64,000 nt of DNA from the NCBI GenBank assembly GCA_958299035.1, contig CATQJL010000316.1:20871676-20935675 (forward strand), read 5' to 3'. Below the pieces are notes generated by a model. The model had not been told where the DNA came from. It searched no databases and saw nothing but the letters and a program-made list of their open reading frames with translations. Both the position numbers and the translations under genes were made by a program. The stretch's first letter is position 1, and each line of letters begins with the position of its first letter. Shown here piece after piece: positions 1-10,930 of this stretch. The DNA is from Cylicocyclus nassatus (Eukaryota > Nematoda > Chromadorea > Rhabditida > Strongylidae).

Positions 1-545
1 CAAAATTTGGAATAAATTTTCGAAAGAATCCTACCATACCCACAAAACGCTTAACTTCCTTGACGTTGCGCGGGGTGGGAAATTCTCTAATGGATCGGGT
101 ATTTGTTTCCGCAGGTGAGTAGCTGTGCATATTTACCGTATGACCCAGAAAAGTGATCTGGTGTCTGGCAAAGACGCACTTTTTCGGCGATGCTTTTAGG
201 TGGAATTCGCGCAAGCGGGTTAACACTTTTCGGATGGCGCTAAGGTGTGATGGGAAGTCTTTGCTATAGATTAGAATGTCATCAATATATGTAAGCACAT
301 TATCCTCTAAACCTCCTAACACGCGGGTTATTATGCGAGCGAAGTAACTACTAGCAGACTTTAGACCAAATGGCAGATGTGTCATCTGGTACACCCGATT
401 CTCAGTTATTACGCCGCATTTATAACTACTTTCGTCATCTAGTGGCAGTTGTAGGTAGCCACTAGCGAGATCTAGAGTGGTGTAATACTTATTTCCACCA
501 ATTTTCTTTACCACATCGTCGATGCGGGGGATTGGGTACGGATCA
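1..545 (-). pseudogene. Reverse transcriptase central part, Ty3/gypsy type (retrotransposon copy 1)
   Basis: The minus-strand frame is open from 545 to the window edge. It carries the gypsy-type RT core: PYPIPRID at the upstream end, then TTLDLASGY, LPFGLKSA, the catalytic YIDD at 289-278 and FLGH further on. It would copy element RNA into DNA inside the virus-like particle. The next frame upstream (2382-553) ends with a stop at 553-555, and this segment is in a different frame, so RT is interrupted here. Copy 2 carries the same interruption. The rest of RT, RNase H and integrase lie outside the window. Confidence 0.85.
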
Positions 546-552
546 GGAAGTG

Positions 553-2382
553 TTAAGTCACTTCATTGATTGGGCGGCGCATGTCTAGGCAGACGCGCAG
601 TGAATTGTCCTTTTTACGCACTACAACTAGATTATGCACCCATGGAGTGTGTGACTCCTTCATTACGCCGCATTTTAGAAGCATGTTAACGTGTTTTTGT
701 AGCTCTTCGCGATACTTTACTGGGACGCGGTATGGGCGAATGCGTGCTGGTGGATCATTATTAGTGTAAATATGCACCTTACCAGCTGTACAGCTACCTA
801 TGTCATACTGATGTCTAGAAAATACGTCGGCGAATTCTACAAGCAAATTTGCCAGCTGCTCACGTTCTACATCGCTTAGATCGCTATTGTCAAGATCTAC
901 GCGGTAGCTCGGGTCATCGCTAGTTAATTCGCTTACACACGAGATTGCGGGAGTAATTTGCGTATCATCAGCTTCAGTCACCGTAAGACCCTCTTGAATT
1001 ACCTCAGCGGCATTAGCTATACGCATGCCTGCATATAGAGTTACCGGCTGGTTGCTTGGATTAGACACCAAAATATATGGTGTCTCGAAATTGATTATGG
1101 CCGGAGCTACTACGAGGTCCTTTTCATTTAATTTTGTACATTGTGAGACCAAGACAAAGTCATTCTTTGAGTTTGCGGGCGGGGCTGTGCACACTACAAA
1201 ACTTTCGCTATTAGGTTGCAGGCATACTGTATCCCTCACTCTAATCGGGTACTCTAGCTCGCTCAGATCGTTTTTCTTTTTAGGGGTTGCACCCAGGGGG
1301 AGTACGGTACTACCGAAATGCACTTGCTTTGTTTGATAGTTGATGGTCATGGGGTGTAGCTTGGAAAGAACGTCTTGACCCAGAATTACTTCATAATTGG
1401 AGTCTACATTGGGTACACAATGGCCTTTAGTGAAATGGAGAACCGCGTATAACTGTGTGTCACCTATGTCGAATTTGACAGTTTTAGAACCAGCCATTGG
1501 GATAGGAGTGCCTGCCATGCCTAATGCTGCGAACATGTGGGGTTTGTCAAGATGGAATATTCCTAGAGCTGCGCATATTCCATCCGAAGCTAGTGTTATG
1601 GTTGAACCCGTGTCAATTGACGCTGATACGCTTATATCATTGATTTTTATTCTGATATGCGCGGATGTAACCGGGTGCGTCAGGGATACATGACAAACTT
1701 TAGGGAAGTCATAACGCTTGATCGTTGTTAGTTGCATTGCATTGGAGTCATTGGCTTGGTTATTTGAAGGATTACTCTGATTATTAGGTTGGAAGGTGCG
1801 TAAATATTGCAAGAAGTTGGTTGGAATTTGGGTCGAAAGATAAAATATGAGAGCGCGTGAAAGTATTTGAAAGGTAACGATAGCACAACAGACCACTACC
1901 CAGGGGTGGTAAATGTACTCCAATACGTAATTGAGTAATTTACGCGGTGTTGCAGTAATGAAATTAACGTTTGAGACTTTTTGTACAGGATTAGGATTGA
2001 AGGAGCCCAAGTGTGCGTTCAAAATTGCGTCATGACTTTCGATTGCTGCCCACAATTCAGTAATTTGTTGTTCGGGTATGAACTCACTTAGATTAGTAAT
2101 AACCAAATTATGAAATAGAGTAAGAGCTGGCTTTACGAAATTAGGTGAATGATCACTAGAGAGTTGCAGAGTGGTGATATCGGAGGAAGATATAGATTCG
2201 AAGGTATATGTAAGAGGATAAAATTTAAGAATAGAGTTGTTACAAGGGATTTCAAACGATAAATGTTCAGAGCAAGGAATAGAATCTACCTCATTGGTCA
2301 AAATTCCCGTTATGGGATCGATAAATGTTTTCCATTGTGATTTATTAGGCAAGTTAACAATGACGGAGGGATGTGAAAGCAA
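553..2382 (-). pseudogene. Env-like C-terminus, transmembrane segment, aspartic protease and RT N-terminus (copy 1)
   Basis: One open frame of 609 residues. Residues 1-150 match the C-terminal part of the Env-like ectodomain seen in copy 2, with sequons NKS near 13 and NNS near 48. A hydrophobic segment at about 159-182 looks like a membrane anchor. After a Q/N-rich linker comes a retropepsin: active-site DTGS at 257-260 and the ILGQDVL motif near 345. The frame ends in the first RT block (MRRPINEVT, then stop). It shows directly that the membrane anchor and the protease belong to one continuous frame. A one-base deletion near 2378 relative to copy 2 separates it from the rest of the ectodomain. 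The listed start is only the first Met in the frame. Confidence 0.85.
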
Positions 2383-3485
2383 GAAGAGTTAAATTTTACT
2401 AAAGAATATAACGACGGAGGAATTACAGCGCAAGCTTGCGTAGCGACAAAGTTTTCGCCTATAAAGTTCGCTTTGATATCAGAACGCTGTAAAATATTTC
2501 GCATGGCTACAGTAGGATTTGCGGAGATAGCGGCTGCAAAAGACATGCTCAGAGAATTCATAGACTTGCATAAGGAGAGAATGGTATGATGAAAAGATGT
2601 AGTCAATGAATCTTGCATATTGTCCTCGACTGCTAATAACTGCGCGGCTAATTGGTTAGAAGTTGCGAGGCCAACTTGTTGCAAAACTGTTAGCTTAATG
2701 TGTCTTTTTTGACGAGGCATGGGAGGATAGAATTGAGCAGCGTATCCCTGGTCAGTAGTAACAAGAGAGTGACCACAATCAAGAAATTGAGAACCAAATG
2801 AAGGAAAAGATAGAGCAAATTCTTCAGAGTCGCTTAGCCATACCTTATCTACCAAAGTGCCTTTCATGGGCGAAACCAAAACATACTTACATCTCTCCTC
2901 TGATTCCGGCGTCCATAGTACGGCTGCTCCATCCTTCGTTGTACAGGCTCCCTCCTCATATCGGCATCCCTCCAGCGGTCCTATGGAGCTCTCGATCGTA
3001 GGAGATCCGTGATAACCATATACCGTTACCTGGAATATGATACAATTTGCAACAGTCATGGTATAGTCCGAACAACAATGGAAAGGAGCGGAAGGCCAAA
3101 CAATTTCAATTTTATTCAAAGTTTTCCAAACGTTACCTATTGCTGAAAGTTCGCCATAAGCGCAAACTTTGTGACTGATCATGTGCTGACACACCCCTTT
3201 TGAGACGGTCTGCTCTTTCGTTACAGTATCCTGTGAGCGAGCACCAAAAAAGTTTACGGAATAAGTGACTGTTTGGGTAATTATTCGACAAACATTAGCT
3301 GTGCTCTTATACCTAATTGTGTTTGGTCTAAACACTTTGATTTTTGTTGGGCGTGCTATCGCAGCCCAGCTAGGCAAAATTTTAGTACAGTTGACCCCAG
3401 ATGGTATTTTCCAGTACATATGTGACAGGTGATTTGTTAGAACATAAGTACGCAGGAGGTAACTCGTATGCAGATGCGTAAGCAA
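2310..3485 (-). pseudogene. Env-like glycoprotein ectodomain (copy 1)
   Basis: From about residue 24 of this 391-residue frame the sequence follows the Env-like module of copy 2: many cysteines (including an HCC pair and GC...AC spacing), a furin-type RQKRHIK site, then a helical stretch with few charges. The first ~23 residues and the last ~15 are out-of-frame extensions. They are caused by a 4-base insertion near 3418 and a one-base deletion near 2378, relative to copy 2. I cannot assign the ectodomain to a named fusion-protein family by eye. Its position between Gag and protease is unusual. Confidence 0.75.
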
Positions 3486-3960
3486 TCAAAGCGAGAACTA
3501 ACATACATGTGGATGTGAGTTTAGAAGGACCGGATGTGGAAGAGAATGTGCGAGGAGTTATCTCTCCGCCATCTGTAGAACTGTTCGGTTCACGGGTTGC
3601 AAACGCAATGTCTGCCAACGCGTTATTTCTGACGATTAGCGCCGCAATATGAGCATCTTTTTCCTCTAGCAGAGATTGAGTGCGCGCATTAGTGATATCT
3701 GGCGCTGGTGTCTGCTCTACTGCTAGCACATTGGATCTGTCGTGACTATCTGATCGTTGTTGCGGGATTGAATTACGTTGCGCAAGGGGTCTAGAGTAAT
3801 CTATACGCTCTCTTGGACTTTGTCTATGATTCAAATTTGGTGGGGGATTATTTCTTATTGGAAATTGACGCCGCTGTTGAAAATTGTTGTTAGGGGGAGG
3901 CATACTAGGGCGACAAACATTAGCAAGATGACCGATTTTTCCGCACTTGTAACAAGTCAC
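3382..3960 (-). pseudogene. Gag zinc knuckle (nucleocapsid) fused to signal peptide and Env-like N-terminus (copy 1)
   Basis: The frame opens with a CCHC zinc knuckle (CYKCGKIGHLANVC), followed by a basic, Pro/Gln-rich nucleocapsid tail. A charged helical stretch (LLEEKDAHIAAL) follows, then a hydrophobic signal-peptide-like segment (STCMLVLALIAYASA), and the first Env-like residues. The frame breaks near 3418. This is the key evidence that nucleocapsid and Env-like module share one frame. The upstream capsid frame (4646-3957) is offset here. Copy 2 has a different indel at the same place, so each copy seems to have its own lesion and a programmed shift is not needed. Confidence 0.8.
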
Positions 3961-4646
3961 ATTCGCATTGGATGAACGCGGCCATGAGGATTAAATCTAT
4001 TAGAAAATGATCTTACCTCTCTCGGTCCGAAATTGTTGGTTGGATGGTCTCTCCTTTCACGGTTGAAGTCTCTCCTGACGTCATCGGTTTCTCTCCTTGC
4101 GACGTACGTACGTAGATCTGGATTAAATACCATTACATCGGACATTTCGTTGCATAAAGACTCATATGTAATTGCTTTTACCAGAGCATCTTCAAAGGTT
4201 TTGGGGCTTTGCGCTTTGACGTGCCATTTATCTGGTTTTAGGCGATTGACGAATTCTTCCAAAAGTCTGTCTTGCACAATGTTCTTAGGCGCCCCTTTCA
4301 TTAGAATTTGGACCACTTTTCGGACGCGCTTACTAAAAGAGTCCAAATCTTCATTGGCTCTTTGCTTGCATTCAGCCAGTTCTTGTCTTGCTATTTCGCG
4401 AGAGTATGGCAATTCAAAATGCGAGCGTAGAAACGAAACTACCTTATCATAATTGTTTCTGTCCTCGGGGGCCATTTCTTCAATGATATCGCGCGCGTCG
4501 CCTCTTAAAATAGCATAAAGTGCATTGACTTTAGGTTGTTCCGGCAGAGGTACGACAGTATTGCGCATAATGTCTTCAAACTGGCGATGCCATTCATTAA
4601 AATCTTGGGTGCTATCACCGAAGAAGTATTCAATATGTTTGGGCAC
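3957..4646 (-). pseudogene. Gag capsid region (copy 1)
   Basis: 230-residue frame with retrotransposon Gag features: FNEWHRQFEDIM, the hydrophobic LYAILRGDARDIIEEM block and YDKVVSFLRSHF, followed by an Arg-rich C-terminus. It would form the particle shell. The first codon of the listed frame is GTG. The ATG used in copy 2 (at 33009) lies in a segment of 19 bases that is missing here (junction near 4702), so this copy has no obvious gag start. The frame ends at a stop overlapping the zinc-knuckle frame. Confidence 0.85.
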
Positions 4647-4703
4647 GAGCTTCCCGAGGGCAAGGCCGCTATAAGCTTGACTTAAAACATTAACTTCCGA
4701 TGA

Positions 4704-6947
4704 GTCAATGCCGAATCAACTGGACTTACCGTCTCTGGAGGTGATGATCGAGCAGAGTCGTTGTTGTCCTGTGTTGCGGTCCGCGATCGGGTGTTGATGC
4801 GAGCGATGTTGGCTTGAGTGTGGAAAAGACGTTGCTCCTCCAGATCCTTAGCGTTGGAGTGGGTGCTCGTCTCCTAAGTCGGCTTATTATATACTATTCC
4901 CGATGGTATGTGCTCTTTGTGCGCGCCGCATCTTTGTTTCTGCCATCGGCAACATGTGCTCGATGAAAGCCAAGATAGGGGAAAGCTTTGTATGAGAGTT
5001 TCTCACACAAAGGGACAAAGATGCTATCGCGCTTGAAAACATACCGAAGTTCGCATGAGATCATGAATGGGAATTCAAACATTGAATAGGAATGCTTGAG
5101 ATTGCATGCAGACTATGTTTATAATAGACAAAGAGAAATTTGTTGCGTGATTTAGCCGCGAAAAACCGAGATGGCATGAATGAAACTCAGTTTGGGGCAC
5201 GGACAAAGAAAAATGTGCATAATATAAAGTTTTACGCTTGCAAATTTGAATTTTTTGGAGGTTTGGTACAAGAAACGAAAAGTTATATGGAAAATTTGCA
5301 TAGAGTTTGTTGTGAGTTATACGAGAGATTGCGATCAAGGCTATAAGTTCAAGAAAAGTGCACGAGAAAAAAAGATTTTAGCGAAAACAACACGGAATCA
5401 TGTTTTGCTCAAAACATCGCACATGAGCGGGAGTTTGGATAAGATTGAGGTTATTGAGAAAGACTTGCAAGACAAGGATAGGTCTAATGTTATGAGTAGT
5501 TAGTAGTGAGAATGTAACATGAATGAGCAGATAGTAAGATTATACAAAAATGCAACTAAACGAGACCAAGTGAGAAGAAAACAGCGTTCTACGCGAAAAA
5601 AAAATTTATTATCTGATAAAAACTCACCTAATCCTGGAGGTCCTCGTGATGGATAGAATAGCAGAGAAGTAAGTGGCTGGAATAGAATGATCGATATCTA
5701 TTGAGTGCCACCTTTCTTACCATGTATTGACCGGTTCGCTTAGCTTGCCGTTTCCTGCCAGCTATTGACATGTAAGGATCAATTAGCTCAGGAAGGTACC
5801 TGTTGATAAGCGGCGATGGCGCAAGGCGATCGAGTCTGTCTCTCGCTAGTCCAAGGAGGGTTCAATTCCCCTCCCGGGCCGAAGCTTTGCAATCGTTTCA
5901 GCACCTTACCCTCCATCAAAAACCTTCTTGCAGAGTGGGATGCGCCGACATCCGTCGCTTTTGGGGGGTTCTCTTGGCCCCCCTGCCTCTCGGCAACGGG
6001 GGTGGGGGGGGGGCACTCGTGATTATAAAAAGACCGGGGTTTTGGATGATATAAGAGTGATGTAACGTGCGTTTCTTAGGACACCCAGAGTAATAAGGAA
6101 ACAACTATATCAACAGCAATGTCACCATTTTTTCCGGAATACTCTTTTCAAGTGAAAATCACACATTTTTGGTGAATAATGGCCAGCAAGGACCAATTAT
6201 TTCAACTTGTCTGGCTCCCAGGTCCCCAAATGGGCGACGAGGTTTGAGTGAAGAACAAAAATCATTCATTTCTTGTGTGTTGCCGTGCAGCGACAAAATT
6301 CCAACAAAAAAAAATCAAAAAGACAGATGATTTGAAGAAATTGAGAGAGATTTTGAATCTAGTAGGTGGCCATCCCCCAGACTCTACGCTGCACAATTTT
6401 CCAATCAAACTCACCCCCGGCTGAGGCTAAACGGGTCATCCCATGAGCTACTCTCATGAAGAATTCAATTCCTACAAGAGGTAAGGTCGGTTTGGGTCGC
6501 GGGCTACTACGAGGCCGCACTCGCTGCTACCACTTATGGATATCGTGTCACCCTCTTACATGAACGATACCATATTAACGCGAAAGAACGCCTCAAGGTG
6601 CACCTAACACAATCTTACAAGATGTGTTTATCTCAATAAACATGAACAACTCGCAAATATATCAAGCCGGCAAAAGAAAACAACAGAAACACAACAAGAA
6701 TGAGAAATTGGAGCCCAAACGTGATGGCTCGCTGGTCGTAGGTTCTTCACTGACTCGCCAGACTCCTCCTCTGCTTGGCATAGTTGCGCGTCGAGCTATC
6801 GCTGTGCCATCTGTAAACAAAGAGTATGGGAAGGAAGAAAGCGTACGGTGTTATACAAGTGATAATGGGAAAAGGCAAAAAGGAAAAGGAAAAGAATAAA
6901 TGTAGGTTTACATACCGGATATATACAGATATATACTTCTATTTACA
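4704..6947 (-). mobile_element. 5' LTR and leader region of retrotransposon copy 1
   Basis: About 2.2 kb upstream of gag that matches 33024-35325 of copy 2 almost base for base. The outer boundary is sharp: at 6947 the shared sequence ends with TTTACA on the plus strand (TGTAAA on minus), an LTR-type TG start. No second LTR is available to fix the inner end. A TACA at 5774-5771 would close an LTR of about 1.18 kb with matching TGTA/TACA ends. A 29-base segment present in copy 2 (34111-34139), which holds a possible primer-binding site, is missing after 5774. Small plus-strand frames here are not credible genes. Confidence 0.65.
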
Positions 6948-7217
6948 ATACATAGCGCCCCAGGTCAAAGACCATGCTCACTAAGGGGATGGTCAGAAGT
7001 CGGAGGGGCTACTCCAAACAAGCGGCTTATTACCAAACGCATAACAACGCTGATTCTACTTTCTTTCTTATCTACTAAACGCTTTCGTGGATAAATTACA
7101 TCTCTTACCGCATTACAATTCCTATTGTCGGCGCAAGTCATACGGGAACGTGGTGCAGGACCCTGAAGTGGCATCTGCATTGATGCAAAGGGACACGCAA
7201 CTGACAGTGGTTTGTAG

Positions 7218-7595
7218 CAGTGGCGTACCCAGGATTTCGGCTCGGGGGGGGGGGCGCGACAAAAAAATTTTTCTAAAGAAGGTGCGTGGCGTTAGCCACG
7301 CACTCCGAAAAATTTTTTGGGGTGCTTCTCAAAATTTTTCCGGGTCCCCGACCCCTAAAATCTGGAAAAAGGGGGCGTGGCTGAAGCCACGCCCCCGAAA
7401 AAAAATTTTTTATAAGGCTAAAATGAATTTTTAAAAAATTTTAAAAAATTATTTTAATTATTTACAAGTAAAAACAAGTCACTTGCACATTTTTATAACC
7501 CATGTAAGTAACTTTCAAAAATTTCGCGACCCGTTCTCGGGGGGGGGGCGCGCCCCCCCCCCCCCCCCGCCCCCCCCCCCCTCGGTACGCCACTG
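7218..7595 (+). mobile_element. hAT-type MITE, copy 1
   Basis: 378-bp element with terminal inverted repeats CAGTGGCGTACC / GGTACGCCACTG. A perfect 8-bp target-site duplication, gtttgtag, lies at 7210-7217 and 7596-7603. An 8-bp duplication and CA-G ends fit the hAT superfamily. Just inside each end is a long G or C tract. The middle has two short hairpins (GCGTGGCGTTAGCCACGC and a GGGCGTGGC...GCCACGCCC pair). There is no transposase, so it would need one supplied in trans. Same family as 57985-58360, in opposite orientation. Confidence 0.88.
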
Positions 7596-8041
7596 GTTTG
7601 TAGGTATGTATGCAAGTGCTAGGCTACTGCATAAATTCTGTCGTACTTTTGTTGCTTTGTGTTCGAAGCAATCGGTCTAAGAGATTTTTGCTTCTGATGC
7701 GTTAGTATGAATTATTGAAAAGCATTTTTCTTGCCTCTTCTAAAACATTAAATTTCAACAGAACCATCAGTCTTGAATAAGCACAGGATGAGTCTTTGAA
7801 CCTAAACTTCCAATGTGATTTTGTTAGTACTCCCTTCAGTCAACTTTGAGTATTGTTAGACCTACAATAATAGGAGCCAATTTTCCCTTACCTTGATTTT
7901 TGACCTAGTCCTAGGTAACTCACTTTTAGGTCTAATAGGCTTCCTCACCTATTCATTAGAAAAGAGGAAATAAGCAAAACAAATGCGTAAAAGTTCAATA
8001 AAAGCATGTTCTTAATCTGAATGTTCTCAATTCACTTCTAG

Positions 8042-8325
8042 AAATTCGCCGTCATTTACTGCGAGCACCTGAAGGCTGTTGAGTGGATGCGTCTACTCAG
8101 TACTCCCCACGACTTTGCAATATGAAGCCTCTTGATGACTTTTGATGACTTCAAGAGCTCTAACCCAACGAACCTCTCCAGAATCAACTACTTTGACCCA
8201 ACGGCCCTTTATATGGCCACGATTACGATGAATAGGACCGTAGAAATATTTCAACTCAATGTACTTATTACTATAGTATATAGAAGTAAAACTCAGGGCG
8301 AGTTTATGATTTTCATTAAGTAAAC
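8042..8325 (+). pseudogene. Coding-like fragment, possibly decayed exon, product unknown
   Basis: Directly after a good acceptor (ACTTCTAG, ending 8041) one frame reads smoothly (KFAVIYCEHLKAVEWMRLL...PHDFAI). It hits TGA at 8123-8125, then stays open for about 65 more residues (DDFKSSNPTNLSRINYFDP...). The composition looks protein-like. A GT donor at 8099 could remove the stop, but I cannot find the partner exons. It may be a decayed gene piece or part of an unannotated gene; I do not recognise it. Confidence 0.22.
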
Positions 8326-10393
8326 CTTGCTACAACGAACTGCGAAGGAAGTAGGTCGACACAAAAAATGACCGCCGAAACTAATGTTTTTAATGATAAA
8401 TTTGGGAAAAATCAGGAGTGATCGCAACTTTCAAAGTCAGATGTCTGGGGGGGGGGGGGAGGGGGAGGGAGGGTAATGCAAGAGGAATTAAAGGTCTAAT
8501 GCCTGTAACCACGGGAAAAAAACAGAAGCGCGAACGCTGTGGAGAAGATTTTGGCATCAATCCAGGAAAACATGGCAAACATACCGATTGCGAACAAACC
8601 CTTATAACATTGCATGGAAATAACTTTGGAAGTTATCAAAGACAAATTTGGATTTAGCGTTGAAAGTCGCATTTGCGCGTAATATAACAGTAAGCCAAAA
8701 TTTGACAGTAGTTGTACTAGTAGAATAGTGACTTCAAAAGACCATACCCACTTGTTTCCATGGAATTTCAAAATTTCGATTTTTGATAGGACCGCATTTT
8801 CCTTCAATGCTTATTATTTTGCTGAAACTTGGAAGCAGTTTCTCAAAACAATCAACCCAATTGCCACTACCAAATCAAAATATCATAAAGAAGTATTTGG
8901 AAGCTAGTGTAATAATTAATATGCAGTTCGTCTCGTAACTTCGAACTTGTTTCAATTCTATACTTTGAGACTTTCGTGAGATTCCATAGAAATGGACAAT
9001 GAAACTATCCCCGTGATGCTTTAGGAGTTATATACAACAGCAAAATCATTATTCGCTACTTTCAGTTTTGAATCAGTCCCAAAAATCCCATTGGAACTGA
9101 TCAAGATGTCATTTCATCTGTCGTTTTTTTTCGTTGAACATAGAGCTAGAATAGCGAGAAGAGCTCTTTATACTAAAAAAATTCGCCTTACAATGCTGAT
9201 CCCAAACCTATGCTATATATCTTTCAAAGAGTTATAAAGGTTTGTTTTTAGTGGATGTCCTTGCCAAATTTTCTTGGACCCCTGCCAAAATCTTCTCCAC
9301 AGCGCTCGCGCTTCTAATTTTCAGGCGGCAGGCCTTTGGTTCCTCCTGCACCGCATCCGTCTGGAGGTGCCAGCAACTGCGACTTCATAGATTTTGAAGG
9401 TAACTGTTTCACGCCAAATATTAGAAAAGCAGTTTGATATGAGAGTTGTTTACCGAGAAAAGGAATTCTAGAGGAACACCATCTCAAGTCTGCCCTATCA
9501 GACTTCACTGCCGCGCCGATTCAATTGACATCGCCAAGAGCCAGGCCCTGTGAAGAAACAGGTAAAGGAAAGAATTTTTTTGCAGTTCAACAGCACAAAC
9601 TTCTTCAGAACATTATGAGTCTCGTGGCGACTTTATTGGCTAAATTATCCTATTCAAGAGCTTTCAGATGATACATATGTATATGTGTGGGAGAGGGGGG
9701 GGGGGAGGGAGGGGTTTTGCCTCCTGCGCCTGGAGGAGTCTTTCATCACTGAATTTCCTCTAGCGGTCCCGCAAAGCCACTGAGGTGGAAAGGGGGGGGC
9801 CATCGACTTTCAACCCCAACGACCTTAGCTACTGTAGTCCGAGTAAGGGGGCAGGGAGTTTGATCTAATACTAAATGTCTACTTTTTGGGCAGTAGTGCC
9901 CGGCACTACCTTTCACTATTGGCGGCCACTGGTAGCTGAACTCACTTTCACTTTTGGGGGGCCCGGATCCTCCCATCGCCTTCTGATATGATTTCTTCAT
10001 TTGCTCGTTAATATTAGGGTGTCTCAAACTTTTCTACACTTTTTACTAATACCGTCGTGTTTTTGTGTCATTTCTTCAGTTGATGTGGTTTCCAATCATT
10101 CCACAAGGCAAAGCAAGCTCTACAAGATGGTTCTAAAGAGCCTGCCCAAATCGTAATCCACGCGAAGTTTTGAGCTGAAATCAGATAGCAGTCGAAACAA
10201 ACTTCACCGTCACAAATCGTATCTCCTCCCCCCCCCAAAAAAAATCACGAAAATATCCCATCTAACCTAGCACATGCTTGACACATCCATTCAGTTGTAC
10301 ACTCATACTCTCGATACATAGAGCCACATATTCTGGTAACCTTCATATTAAGGGCTATGAGGGGACACAACCTTCACCTAAAAAAACAATAGT
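8326..10393. other. Non-coding stretch with G-rich tracts
   Basis: No supportable gene. It contains a 13-G run with further G blocks at about 8448-8474, another G-rich run at about 9693-9712 and C-runs near 10210-10220. No long inverted repeats were seen. Confidence 0.5.
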
Positions 10394-10431
10394 CATCCGG
10401 AGCTTCGCCCGGATGTTATTATCCTAACTAG
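10394..10431 (+). mobile_element. Helitron-like 3' end
   Basis: A perfect 7-bp hairpin stem (CATCCGG ... CCGGATG, 10394-10415) is followed 12 bases later by CTAG (10428-10431). This is the layout of a Helitron 3' terminus. The next base is A rather than the expected T, and no matching 5' TC end was found, so this is tentative. Confidence 0.35.
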
Positions 10432-10820
10432 ATCGAAATGAATGTTGATGGAGCAAATATAGGGAACAATTTTCCTAGGTCATTGCAGCGAAACCGAGAA
10501 TTTGCGTTTCATAGCCTTTTTCACGTTAAAAAGAAATTTTCTATGAAATTTTTGCCAGAATTTAGAACAACATTTTTCAGCCAACCACTTATCTGACCAA
10601 AATCGAGTTTCAGAAGTTTAGGAAAGCTGTTGGAGTTGAATAAAAACGAGGAACTGCGCTTAAGTCTTGCGCAGAAAGTCGCGCAAGAAAACGCCGATTT
10701 ATCCTGTTAATGAGTGACTTTCAAAGCTTGGGACGTTGTCAGTTCTCCTCGTCGTGTTATGGAGATCAGAATGATATATAATGTTGCAGGGTTTCGCTGA
10801 GGCCCCGCGGAGATCTACGA

Positions 10821-10930
10821 CCAGAGCCAAACGCCCCGTCGGCTCTGGTCTGCCGCTGCTCGTCTGCGCCTCCGCGCGCTGCGCCCTACCCCGCTACCCT
10901 AAACGCGGGGCGCGGGGCATTTGGCTCTGG
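10821..10930. repeat. GC-rich inverted repeat
   Basis: A GC-rich island in AT-rich surroundings, bounded by CCAGAGCCAAACGCCCC on the left and its near-complement (GGGGCATTTGGCTCTGG) on the right. An inner hairpin is also present. It is probably a small MITE; no clear target duplication was seen. Confidence 0.5.

Larger units (their letters stand above)
1..6947 (-). mobile_element. LTR retrotransposon copy 1 (Ty3/gypsy-like with Env-like module), truncated by window edge
   Basis: Reading on the minus strand the order is: LTR plus leader (6947-4704), Gag (4646-3957), zinc knuckle and signal peptide (3960-3382), Env-like ectodomain (3485-2310), transmembrane segment, protease and RT start (2382-553), then RT (545-1). 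The window edge cuts it in RT. It is nearly identical to 28357-35325 in the same orientation, and the similarity stops abruptly at 6947, where the minus strand begins TGTAAATAG. Frame breaks lie near 3960, 3418, 2378 and 553, and the gag start region lacks 19 bases present in copy 2. As it stands it is a decayed, non-autonomous copy. Confidence 0.9.

Noticed and set aside
1025..1693. Plus-strand frames opposite the protease (also 29377-30071)
   Set aside because: They are antisense shadows of the retrotransposon frames.
3957..3960. Programmed frameshift between Gag and the zinc knuckle
   Set aside because: The two copies require shifts in different directions and differ by two bases just upstream, so private indels explain it better.
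5803..6104. Gene or tRNA in the LTR/leader (also 34180-34446)
   Set aside because: GGGTTCAATTCC resembles a tRNA B-box, but the acceptor and T arms do not pair properly, and the frames on both strands are not conserved between copies.
7087..7434. Conserved protein-like frame shared by the two hAT MITE copies (also 58143-58394 on minus)
   Set aside because: The DNA of the MITE is what is conserved; the frame is dominated by G-runs and hairpins and has no transposase motifs.
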